DNA from: Madurella fahalii
Taxonomy: Eukaryota > Ascomycota > Sordariomycetes > Sordariales
Length of the DNA: 64,000 nucleotides
Reading direction: 5' to 3'
NCBI GenBank assembly: GCA_029876055.1
Contig: CM056876.1
Location: 3,162,001-3,226,000 of the forward strand
Shown here piece after piece: positions 34,770 to 44,603 of the stretch. The stretch's first letter is position 1, and the number at the start of each line of letters is the position of its first letter. The notes beneath the pieces were generated by a model, which saw nothing but the letters and a program-made list of their open reading frames with translations, was not told where the DNA came from and did not search any database. Made by a program: the position numbers and the translations under genes.

Positions 34770-36069
34770 CTATTCTCTCCTTGGCCGTTGATCATTGCTT
34801 TCCTCCCCAACACAGCCCATCGAATGTTTCCTTTCCGGAGAGCCCAGGCTTGCTTTGCGCTGCATGTGTATGCGACGCAGCTCGCCAGTTAAACAGTTGG
34901 AATCCAAATCATACGGGCCCTTGTTCCGGCTCGCTTGCTTGACGAACTCGACTATTCCCGCATTCTGTGGGGTCTCCATGCCGTGCTCCATACCTTGCTT
35001 GACAAGGTACCCGTTTATGTAGTCAATTTCGGTCTGTCTCCCAGCCTGTACGTCTTGCAGCATGGAGCTAAAGTTGTCGGCTGTGTCCTCGGCAACTTTG
35101 ACAGCAAGTTTCACAAGCTCATCAGGTTGGAACTTCTTATGCATGTCTGCTGTTGCCCTTGCAGGCAACAAAGCACGGAGTATGGGGCCTGTTTCGAGGG
35201 CAAGCAGCTGGTTAAGAGCCTCCATCTGCGTTTCGGATTCAAAGACATGGCCGTTTCTGCAGTTGAGGATGACGCTGAAGGGATTGATGGTTGAGTTGAT
35301 GGCAAGTTTGTTGAGCTGGGCCACGCGGAGCTGCGTTGGCGTAGCGAGCTCGGTGCCGAGAGTCGGTGCGGCAGCCGAGAGAGACTGGAGGAGGACATTG
35401 TCTGTCTTGTCTGCCGGAGCTGTAGGGTCGGAGGTATCCACTCGGCCGAGTATCAGGGAACCCCGGCCGGCGTGGACAAACCCGAACGGAGGTCTGCTGT
35501 GGATCCCCACATAGCAAATTCCTGCATAGTATGTCGGCCGTGAGGCGGGATCCTGGAAGACAGTTGCGGATGCTTCGTCGGTGGTCCCTATCTTCATGTA
35601 AATTCCCGACGCAAAAACATAGGAGAAATGGATTTTGCAGGAACGTACCCATTCCGTTTTGAAGGAACAGAATATTGGATCCACGACTCAAGCGGTCCCT
35701 GATGCGGCGAAGAGCGGCCGTAGTGTTGTATGCCTTGGTGGCCACGATCAAGTGTTTTATTGGCGGCCGTGGGTGATTCTGATTCTTGTCTGTCTCGAGG
35801 ATGTCCGAAGCAGGGAGCACTTCGACGCCGAACCCGCTTGTCCTGCTAGACAGGCCGGCTTCAATACATTCAATTGCTTCACCGGCTGCTTTCCAATCGT
35901 CTAGCAAACCCTGGCGGTGCAACAGCAGTGTGACGGGTTGATCGGGAACATGCTTCGCCAATGCATGCGCAGCGTACTTCCCCAGGTTTCCTACACCTAG
36001 GATGTAGATGGTCTTGTCATTGTTGTCCGCAACATTGTGGGCGGAACGGACTGAGGTCATCCCCGCCAT
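34770..36069 (-). CDS. 2-dehydropantoate 2-reductase (ketopantoate reductase) family
   Basis: NADPH-dependent ApbA/PanE-family enzyme, which reduces ketopantoate to pantoate on the way to coenzyme A. Exons (minus) 35649..36069 and 34770..35587, 412 aa. The Rossmann start is IYILGVGNLGKYAAHALA (GxGNxG). The intron acceptor must be the ATAG ending at 35588: it gives NGMGTTDEASATVF in phase, whereas the AG three bases earlier does not. The C-terminal domain shows the expected catalytic Lys in LNKLAINSTINPFSVIL and the substrate-binding block EIDYINGYLVKQG. The start is the first ATG (MAGMTSVRSAHN); a splice from an upstream exon into this region is possible since a CAG precedes it. Divergent from the haem lyase gene. 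Several paralogues exist in fungi, so the pantothenate role is likely but not certain. Confidence 0.83.
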
Positions 36070-36684
36070 GCTCGGGCGTGCGCTGGAAACAAACAAACAA
36101 TCCAATATAAGCGCGCCGGGTAGAAAATGAGGGCGAGCCAGTGATCTCAGTTTGCGGTTATCGTAAGCCGTTGGGCCGGCGCAGCCCGTCTTCCCGTTGT
36201 CGAGGAAAGGGCGGGGTTTGCCGTAGTTATATCACTTGCGGAAAAGCCGCTGGCACTGAGCAGTTTGTTCCGCCGGCTCTCCCGTTTCTCAGTTACCATG
36301 CAGCGTCTCGACGGTCTAACGGCTTGCTTCCTCACGACTTCCTTCATCACCCAGTACCGAGTCTCGAGCTTCGAGCTTGGCTTCACTGACCGCCTGCCAT
36401 AAGCATTCATACTACAATACTTTGTGATCCAAGAACACTCAAAAGCACAGACCCAAGCCCGCCTTGCCTCTTGGCGGCGCGTGCCCAGAAAGCCAAGACC
36501 GATGCGCGTCATCCTTGCCGGTTTTTATCATCGGTTATCTCTCCTCTTTTTTTTCCTTCCGTTATCTTCCAGATTCAATCGCCATCAGCGTTTCCGTTCT
36601 CTCAGATTCACCAGGCTAAGGTGACCGCACATATCTGGCTCACAAATAAGCTTACTCGCCAAACGTGCACAGCAGGTGATTAGG
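36070..36684. other. Bidirectional promoter region
   Basis: 615 bp between divergent ketopantoate reductase and haem lyase starts. T- and C-rich stretch around 36540-36570 upstream of the haem lyase. No gene seen. Confidence 0.5.
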
Positions 36685-37851
36685 ATGGGTTGGTTCTGGG
36701 CCGACACAACTCCGGCCGCTCAAGCGCAGGGCAAGCCGGCGGATGCGAAGCACCACCATGCTGGGGCTGCTGCAAATGCTGGAGTCGCCTCGCCTCCGGT
36801 AAGTCCACCGCCGGCCGCCATCCTCGGTCCACCATGTGTTGTTGTCTGCGGCGTCTAATTCGCTCTCCAGCCCGGATGCCCCATGCACAAGCGCACCGTT
36901 GATGCCCTCGCACCGCCTAAGCCTTCATCGAGCGCAGCGACCTCATCCTGCCCCGTTCCCCACGGCAATCCCTCCGCAAATGCTGCACTTTCTTCCTGCC
37001 CCGTCCCGCATAGCAGTCATGATGCTCCGTCAGAACCACGGCAGGAACAGTCTCTGCTGTCAAAGCTCAACCCTTTGAACTATATGTTCCACACCATCTC
37101 GCAAGAGCCGGCGCCGAATCAAACCTACTCGCTACCAACGAGCCGAGACGAATCATCAATTCCAAAAGGAAGCGGGGACGGCAACTGGGAGTACCCTTCG
37201 CCTCAACAGATGTACAACGCACTGCTTCGAAAAGGCTACACAGACACCGACATCACAGCCGTTGAGAGTATGGTGGCAGTCCATAACTTCCTGAACGAGG
37301 GCGCCTGGGCCGAGATCGTTGAATGGGAGCGCAGGTTTGGAAAGGGTCTAGCCCGCGGCTGGGAAGTCAGCAAGCGCGGCGAGGAAAATGCGCCCCTGGA
37401 GCTGAGACGGGTCGAGGCGCAGGAGGGCGGCCGTGAACAGCCAACGCTGGTGAGGTTCCAAGGGAGGCCCAAGGACATGACGCCCAAGGCGGCGATGTTG
37501 CAGATGCTAGGGCGGATATATCCGTCCAAGTTCGGGTGAGTGTGGTCTAGGGAGCCCCATCTTGGCCATGACGCTAACACATTCCGGATCAGCACCGAGC
37601 CGCCTTTTGATCGCCATGACTGGTATGTCTCGCGCAACATCAACGGCCAGAGAAAGGAGGTGCGGTATGTGATCGATTACTACTCGGGTCCTCCTGAGCC
37701 TACCGGGGAGCCCGTCTTCTTCCTGGATGTCCGGCCTGCCATGACACCTACGGGGGCAGTAGAACGGCTGATGCGCTGGGGCGGAGATGTTTGGTGGAGA
37801 GCATCGGGCGGGGAAGTTCGCGAGTCTAACAACAGGAATTCGCATAATTGA
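36685..37851 (+). CDS. CYC3: Cytochrome c haem lyase (holocytochrome c synthase)
   Basis: Mitochondrial intermembrane-space enzyme that attaches haem covalently to apocytochrome c. Exons 36685..36798, 36871..37535, 37593..37851; 345 aa. The N-terminal region has three Cys-Pro haem-regulatory motifs: GCPMHK and two near-identical copies of SSCPVPH, about 25 residues apart. The conserved core begins at WEYPSPQQMYNALLRKGY and includes the essential His in MVAVHNFLNEGAW, then RFQGRPKDMTPKA and, after the second intron, PFDRHDWYV and YVIDYYSG. Its length is typical for filamentous fungi. Exon phases (0 and 2) close exactly. Confidence 0.95.
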
Positions 37852-38234
37852 CGCGGCATGGACCACGTTAGGATTGTAAGACTATATTAAGGGGGAACAA
37901 GCATGGCTGATGGCGTAAGGGAGCATGGACAGCATGGGCATGCGTCTGCTTTTGGTTGCTTTTCTGGCTTCTCTGTACTTTTACTCCCTCCTCCTGCACA
38001 AAGTTGAGTGTGCTTGATGCCGAAGGACACAGTGCCCCGTACTCCGCCGTCAAATACAACCCGCCAGGCAACCTGCGTCTTTGGGGCTGACCTCCGATTC
38101 GCTTTCGGTTAGCGCGTTTTGTAACGTTCCGTTTTCCCTTGAGCAAAAGATTAAATAACGGACCAATCCCCGGAGCGCCTCCGCTTTCGCCCACTCGCAT
38201 CGCGCGGTTAACAAATCGCTCAATTGATTTGAGC
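37852..38234. other. Intergenic, 383 bp
   Basis: No gene seen; promoter of the methyltransferase gene expected here. Confidence 0.5.
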
Positions 38235-39822
38235 ATGGAGAGTCCAACGGATCCACTGCTCACGGCCGGAGCGGCAGCAGGAGTGACCGACCAGTCCGTT
38301 ATTGAGACTCGGAGGACGGCGGGTGCGGTTGACCCCTCCACAGGCCTGGAGCTTCCACCCGCCGACCCATCCCCACATGACGGCGTGTCCAAGTTGGAAT
38401 CTCACAATGATGGTTCGGTATCCGCCGGATCTGTTGGAGATTTTAGCAACTACTCAGTTGATTTGAGTGTTGGTTACGAACCCCAATATAGCCCATGTTG
38501 TGTAAACTGACGACACAAGGTTGACCACGACAATGACGGCCGGTCGAATCAAGGCTCAGATGCGGGACCGTGAGTTGCGGCATGGCCTACACTTTTGTAA
38601 ATCCTAACACCCCCCCGGGTGCACAGATCTCCCTCGAGCGTCTCTGTGAGCTCCTCCTTGTACGAATTTGTCACGGAGAATGGCCGAACCTTCCACAAGT
38701 ATAAGGAGGGGAGTGAGTTTATCCCCGTTCATCATAATCTGGGTGTGAAGCTGACCATTGGAGTAGAGTATTATCTTCCAAACGATGAGGTGAGAATTTT
38801 GCTGATTCGGGTTGCCACGCATACCTATCTGCTGACTTTATGCCGTGGACAGCAAGAACAAAACAGATTAGGTATGGCCTCAGTCTCACTTGAGTCCGTA
38901 GTCGACTAAATCTGTTTCTAGATCTCCAGCACGCCATTTCCAAGTGTCTGTTGAAGGGAAAGCCTGGTCTTGCGCCAGTCCATAATCCCCGCCGCGTACT
39001 CGACGTTGGGACCGGTACGGGCATCTGGGCAATCGAGTTTGGTGAGCAATCTCCCGTCTCAAATACGGCCCGTTGGGCACTAAAGACTCGAATAGTCCGT
39101 TAACATGACAATGTCAAGCCGAGCAAAACCCCAACTCGGAGGTGCTTGGTACAGACCTTAGCCCCATCCAGCCTGACTACCTACCGCCCAATTGCCGGTT
39201 CGAGATCGATGATGTCGAGGACGAGTGGGTGTTCCACCACAAGTTCGACTACATTCACGCACGCTATCTGCTGCTATTCGTCAAAGATTGGGAGCACGTC
39301 TTCAAGTCCTTCTATGACAACCTAAACCCCGGAGGGTGGGCCGAGTCCCAGGAGATTATCATCTACTTCCAGTCCATAGACGGGTCCATCGAGGGCACGG
39401 CCCTGCAGCGATGGAATAAGCTCCTTCTTGAAGGCATCCACAAAATGGGCCGCAGCGCCACCGAGGCGCTACATTGCAAGAAGTGGATGACCGAAGCCGG
39501 GTTCATCAACATCGACGTGAAGAAATTCGCAGTGCCCATGAACACCTGGGCAAAGGGGAGAGAGCAGAAGGCACTCGGCGCCATGCAAATGGCGAATAAC
39601 CTGGAGGGTGTCGATGGCCTCACCATGACCGTGTTTACGAGGTCGCTCGGTTGGACGCCGGCCGATGTTGAGGAACTGCTGGTTGACGTGAAGAAGGACA
39701 TGAAGGACCGAAATATACACGCCTATATTACTGTGTAAGAGTATTTCGACGGATCCCGGGCACTCATTGCCATTGCTAACGATGAAGTCAGCGTTCTCAC
39801 CTGGGGCCAAAAGCCGTCTTAG
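38235..39822 (+). CDS. LaeA-like TAM-domain SAM-dependent methyltransferase
   Basis: Class I methyltransferase of the fungal TAM/LaeA-like (UMTA) group, which contains regulators and enzymes of secondary metabolism. Seven exons: 38235..38468, 38520..38569, 38627..38789, 38853..38871 (19 bp), 38922..39041, 39119..39734, 39792..39822; 410 aa. The first about 95 residues are acidic and disordered (Ser, Gly, Asp). The conserved part starts SSLYEFVTENGRTFHKYKEG, followed by the SAM-binding motif I VLDVGTGTGIWAIEF, GTDLSPIQPDYLPPN, FDYIHARYLL and LNPGGWAESQE. The 19-bp exon encodes QEQNRL and is needed for phase. The end is YITVVLTWGQKPS. No biosynthetic backbone gene (PKS or NRPS) lies nearby, so this is probably one of the many LaeA-like paralogues; its target is unknown. 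Confidence 0.85.
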
Positions 39823-40310
39823 TACCGTATGCCTCTCATCAGGCCACCAGAGAATGTTGGGGAAGGATATCTATAAACTCACCAGAATTTATATCAGTCC
39901 ATATATTCTTAGCGTACCAGTGTGTGTACCATGCTCCCATTTATAGTACGTTCTCTCATGTTGTGCTTCTCTCAAAGTTGGTTTTTTAATTAAGTAGAAG
40001 CCCGAGGCTCGCAGCCGGGAGCGATATCATAAACTCTATCTACAGTAGATACTTACCGTTTCTTACAATCGGCAATCCCTCATTACAGTCTGTACAAAGC
40101 GAACTTTAGCACCGAGGAGTATGGAGCGCTGTCTCGATCTTGGAAAAGGGGCATGGATCCAGCTGTTGGCGGCTGCCAAGCTATTCCGCAACCCCACTCC
40201 ATTCTTGTGCCGGGGGTGAACTTTCGGCATTCTTTGGCCAAAGCTTTGCAGCAGACAAACTCCCAGTTGAATGGCACCCTCACAAACCAGCGCCCGGGGA
40301 TCGTACGGCC
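39823..40310. other. Intergenic, 488 bp
   Basis: No gene seen. The open frame of the next gene extends upstream to about 40140 but without features that favour that start. Confidence 0.45.
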
Positions 40311-41948
40311 ATGACGGCCCTCGATAGAGAAGACGCACTACCCTTGTCTAAGTCGTCCGCGGACAACGTTCCCTACGTCCGGCTGCATGTCACACCACTA
40401 GACGCCGAGCTGCTCAAAGTCGTTGTCTCGTCGGCACTGCTCCCCAAGGCGCGCAACATATCCTACCACACAATCGAGACCTTTCCTGAGAAGCGCTACG
40501 GCTTTCTGGAGCTACCGAACGAGGACGCAGAAAAGCTCAGGAAGAAGCTCAACGGTGCTGTATTAAAAGGCGTCAAGATCCGCATCGAGCGCGCACGACC
40601 ATCGGGCATTCCCACCCCTCTCGCCGAAGCAGCCATGGCCAAGGAAAAAACTTCCAAAAGATCAGACGACGGCGTGCGTCCGCGGAAGGATAAGAACAAA
40701 AAAAGAAAACGCGATGCCGAAGAACTGAGCGGTGTTGTTCTGGAAGAGGGCAGGACGATTAAGCGGGGCTGGACAACCGCTGATGAACCCAAGGAAAAAA
40801 GGCCAAAGAAGGATAAAGACAAGAAGGACAGGGCTGAAAATATGGAAAAGAAGAAACAAGCGAAGTCCAAGTACACCAGCCATGCCGAATGTCTAGTCAA
40901 GACCGTTCTGCCCGCAAACGCCGTGGCATCGGCCGACGCCAGCAGCACCAGCCCGACAAAGAAAAAGAAGAAGGGCAAGTCACGGGAGATCATAGTCCAC
41001 GAGTTTGAGAGAACCACAAAGTTTCCGACATTTCTCAAAACTGCTGCATCGACTAACCCTTCGAGGGCACCACTACAGTTCGTCGATGGGAAAGGTTGGG
41101 TTGACGAGAACGGAAATGTCGTTGAAGCCGTGAAGACCAGGCGGCCGCCTCCAACCCGGCCAGAAGACGAACATCCGGAGATCCGCCAGGAGACAGGGGA
41201 TTCGGATAGCACCAGTGACGACGCATCTGGCGGGACGAGCGGGCCAGTAACCCCAAGCGCTGCCGGTAACGATAACCCGGCCGCCAGGGCCGCAAAATTA
41301 GACCCAACCTCATCACCATCTATAACCAAACCCGATCCCCTACGGCCCAAATCTTCTGGTTCAATAAGGAGCCTAGCCATTAAAATTCCGCCGACCACCC
41401 CAAATGAACCCAAAGTGGTACATCCCTTGGAGGCTCTTTACAAGCGTCCAAAGCAGCCCGACGGCGGGGTTTCCGAGGAAGGACCTGATGCGCAAGGCTT
41501 CAGCTTCTTTTCCAACGGGAGTGAAGAAAATGCTGGAGAGGATGACGACGCGGAGGCCGGTGACGTCTCCGGGATTCAGCTGCCAATGACGCCGTTTACT
41601 CGCCAAGATTTTGAGTTGCGCGGCATTAGGAGTGCCGCGCCCACTCCAGACACGGCCCATCCCAATCAGAGGTTCAAGCCATGGGAGGAGAAGGACGACG
41701 ACGACGACGATAAGCAACAAGATGATGAGAATCCCACCTCCAACGATTCTGAAGACGAGGAGCCGAATCTGTCCAACACGGCAGCGGCTCAGACTACGGA
41801 AGGCAAGGACAAGCCCGCGAGCGATTTCCAGAAATGGTTCTGGGAAAACCGCGGAGATCTCAACCGCTCTTGGAAGAAGAGGAGGAAGCTGGCGGGTAAG
41901 GAGAAGCGGTACAGAGAGAATAGGGCTCGCATAGCCCGAGCCATTTAA
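40311..41948 (+). CDS. Nop8-like RRM protein, probable nucleolar ribosome-biogenesis factor
   Basis: Single-exon protein of 545 aa. An RRM-like fold at the N-terminus (about residues 20-95) reads VPYVRLHVTPLDAELLKVVV through RYGFLELPNEDAEKLRKKLN to GVKIRIERARP. The long middle is Lys/Arg/Glu-rich with several nuclear-localisation-like clusters (KDKNKKRKRD, KKKKKGKSRE), then acidic Asp-runs (a run of seven D near residue 466). The last segment, FQKWFWENRGDLNRSWKKRR to the end, is a conserved basic tail seen in fungal proteins annotated as Nop8 or SRP40-like. That layout, an RRM followed by a charged tail, fits Nop8, a factor for 60S assembly, but sequence identity is low in this family. Start at MTALDRED; a longer in-frame extension to about 40140 lacks support. 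Confidence 0.65.
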   Translation: MTALDREDALPLSKSSADNVPYVRLHVTPLDAELLKVVVSSALLPKARNISYHTIETFPEKRYGFLELPNEDAEKLRKKLNGAVLKGVKIRIERARPSGIPTPLAEAAMAKEKTSKRSDDGVRPRKDKNKKRKRDAEELSGVVLEEGRTIKRGWTTADEPKEKRPKKDKDKKDRAENMEKKKQAKSKYTSHAECLVKTVLPANAVASADASSTSPTKKKKKGKSREIIVHEFERTTKFPTFLKTAASTNPSRAPLQFVDGKGWVDENGNVVEAVKTRRPPPTRPEDEHPEIRQETGDSDSTSDDASGGTSGPVTPSAAGNDNPAARAAKLDPTSSPSITKPDPLRPKSSGSIRSLAIKIPPTTPNEPKVVHPLEALYKRPKQPDGGVSEEGPDAQGFSFFSNGSEENAGEDDDAEAGDVSGIQLPMTPFTRQDFELRGIRSAAPTPDTAHPNQRFKPWEEKDDDDDDKQQDDENPTSNDSEDEEPNLSNTAAAQTTEGKDKPASDFQKWFWENRGDLNRSWKKRRKLAGKEKRYRENRARIARAI

Positions 41949-42388
41949 GTCTTTTCTTGGGGTCCTTTGATCCTGCGACAACAAAGCTCCTTGAATAATG
42001 GGAAATCCCCGGCTAACAGAGCCCGAGTCGGACATGATAATTACAACCCAATTAAACAAGCCCCCAAGTATAAGCTGTTAGTCGTCTGAGAAGTTAATAG
42101 AACCATTCCGGAAGCCGAGTCCACGCCGTGGTCGATTATACTGGGCAGATTCATTTTCCCCCGACCGTGTCTGCCATTGCTGCCACATTATTTCCGCCAG
42201 TGACATTTGTCCCTAACGCCCTCCGAATTAAGGCACCTCCTCAGCACGCGAAAATAAGGCATTCCACCGCTCCCTATCTTATACAGGAGACGATATATGC
42301 CGTTGATGACACGACCCATTTTCTCCTCCCCCCTTGACCAGATCACTGTCCCGGGTTAATCGCCGGGTGGCAGCCATACCCTCCCCCC
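41949..42388. other. Convergent intergenic region
   Basis: 440 bp between converging 3' ends; no gene seen. Confidence 0.5.
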
Positions 42389-44603
42389 TCACATATCCCC
42401 AACCTTGCCCCCGAAGATATCGACCGAATGTACACCACGCTGGTGGTGAACGGCAGTCTTGCCGTGCGGCGCAAGGTGGCCCAGCGGAGTGTTATTGTTG
42501 CTGTTATTGTTGCCGCTGTTGTTGCTGCCGCGCAAGCGGGAGCGAGGGGTGTGGTTGTGGCTGTTGGGAGTCTGGGTGGCGATGGGCCCCGATTGCTCAG
42601 ACAGCGGGCTGTATCCCTCGGTGACGGCCTCACACAGCTCGGTAAGGATGCTCGTCTTTGTGGAGGACACGGGGATTGCCGTCGCCCCGTTGGGGCCGGG
42701 CTCGGCCTCGGGTTGGATGAGCTTGCGGCGCGATAGCGAGCGATCCACTTTCAGGGGCTTGGGTTTGGGGTTGCTGTTGGCTATACCATTGTCCTTTTCG
42801 TGGTCGTTGCTGTTGCCGGCGGCGACACCATCGCCGGGGTCGATTGTTGGATGGGCGCCTTGCTGGCCTTCCTCGAGCACGCCGATGCGGTTCTCGAGGA
42901 ACTCGACGTACCGGCGGAGCTGCTCGTGGTCTTGGGCGAACTTCTGCCATGCTTCCTCGGTGGTGCTGTTATCCTGCTGCTGTTCTCCGTCACTGATGGG
43001 CCGCGGCGGCAACGGTCTGGATCGACGATGCATCTCAATCCAGTTCTCGCCAGAGAGGAGTCTCTTGGTTGTCTTGCGGTACTGGAGGATGCTGAGCCAG
43101 AATGACACGGGCAGGACCACAACGAGAATGCCGCTCAATGCGGCCCACGCTACGACGCCTGTGCCGGGATATCCGTGCTCGCGGCGCATCATAGCCACGA
43201 CCGTAATGCTCGAGACGAAGCTGAGGATCGACAGCTCCAAGAGAAGGGCCGACGCAATCATGAGTCCGCGCAAACGGCCCACAATCCCCCACAGCTCCCG
43301 CGTGCTTTTCGGGAGATCCCACGGACGAGTTGCCGCGCTACTGGGACTCGGGGGCAGACGGCTGTGACGAAGTCGAGGACCGCGCCGGAGAGATCCGAGG
43401 TCCGGACGGACACCTTGGGCGGTGGTCGGTCTTCCTGATGGATTGCTGTCGTCCTGAACCGGTCTTCCAGCGGTGCTCGCGGTTTCCATTTCGGTATCCG
43501 TTGCCCGCAAGATGACGACTCCCTGGGGCTTTCCCATAACGATATTAGCGTCAGCATCAGCAGTTTCGCGCTTAACCTCGGGACTACCAGGTCTTCTGCT
43601 GTGCTTGGGCTTGTTACAAGGGTCTTGAACCTGCTCAAACTCATTACCAGATTCTCTTGACCTAAAAAGGGGATGCACACTTGGGTGACGGGGCTTGGTG
43701 TCGTCCCGGAATACGGTGACCGTGTAGGCCACGCCGGAATCCCCCTTCCTCACCGCCATGTTCAGCTCGCCATCCAAGCGATCGTGTGTCGCCTCGCCAT
43801 GTGGACTGCTGTCAGTCGACTTATTGAGCGCGTTTTGCAGTTGTTGTGGCCCAGAAACTTGGCGTTCATTGTCCCGGAGCTTGGCCCGGCCGTCCTCATT
43901 TTCCATACATGAGGACGCCTCGAATACTTTCCGCAGAACGGAATAGGGCGTCGGAGTCATGGGCCGCTCGGGAATATCTGTTGCCGGGTGGAGGTAAGGC
44001 TCACCGACGCTGCTAGAACATGAATGGTCGACTAACGGGTCAATTAGCAATGCGGTTGTTCGTCATCTCCGATATTCCCCAGGGTTTATATTACCAGACA
44101 AGCTGCTGTTGGCACGGAGAGGAGCATAGATCTGGGTATTGACCGAGTCGGAAGTAGGAACATGTCCGGCCGCAATTCCATGCTGGGCAGTTTGGTCGAG
44201 ACTACTAGCCGCTGATAGTGTGCCCGTGGCTGACGCTGTGGCTGTGGCAGGATGTCCGGAACGCATACTAGCAGGTTTGTTCATGATCTTGATCTTGATG
44301 TCGTTACCGCCCGCATCGCGGCGATGGGCGGTTGTTGCTGACAGGTCCCTACTATGCATTCAGCAAGGAAACCCCACTCCACGCCCGATACTTGCGCAGT
44401 CAGCCTTACCACGATGAGGACTTTGGCTGTTTTGGAAACGGCCAGTTCGACGGCGAGTAGCTGCCTGTTGAGGATACCGGAGCAAGTCGGTCGGTATGGC
44501 TGTAGGGCACCGCGCGAATCGAGGGGGTTCGCGGTGGCGAAGTCATGAAAGTCGGTCGAGGTATTCGGGTTGGTGAATCCGATGGCGACTTGAGCGATCC
44601 CAT
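42389..44603 (-). CDS. Unrecognised two-pass membrane protein with Asn-rich tail
   Basis: I do not recognise this family. Three exons on the minus strand: 44410..44603, 44095..44351, 42389..44031 (introns 58 and 63 bp); 697 aa. The single long frame lacks a good ATG, but two short upstream exons join in phase and give the start MGSLKSPSDSPTRIP. The N-terminal 360 residues are Ser/Pro/Arg-rich and probably disordered. Two neighbouring hydrophobic segments follow, IASALLLELSILSFVSSITV and VVAWAALSGILVVVLPVSFW, separated by a short charged loop (about residues 405-465). A probable coiled coil comes next (QKFAQDHEQLRRYVEFLENR). The C-terminus is low-complexity with an Asn run (NNSGNNNSNNN) coded by GTT/ATT-type repeats at about 42490-42530. 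This suggests a membrane-anchored scaffold (inference only). Confidence 0.65.

Noticed and set aside
40496..41413. 305-codon minus-strand frame inside the Nop8-like gene
   Set aside because: Poly-Phe/Ser/Leu translation is the mirror of the Lys-rich coding strand; no independent support.
42459..43367. 302-codon plus-strand frame across the membrane protein gene
   Set aside because: Leu/Arg runs mirror the Asn/Ser repeat on the minus strand; no signal or domain.
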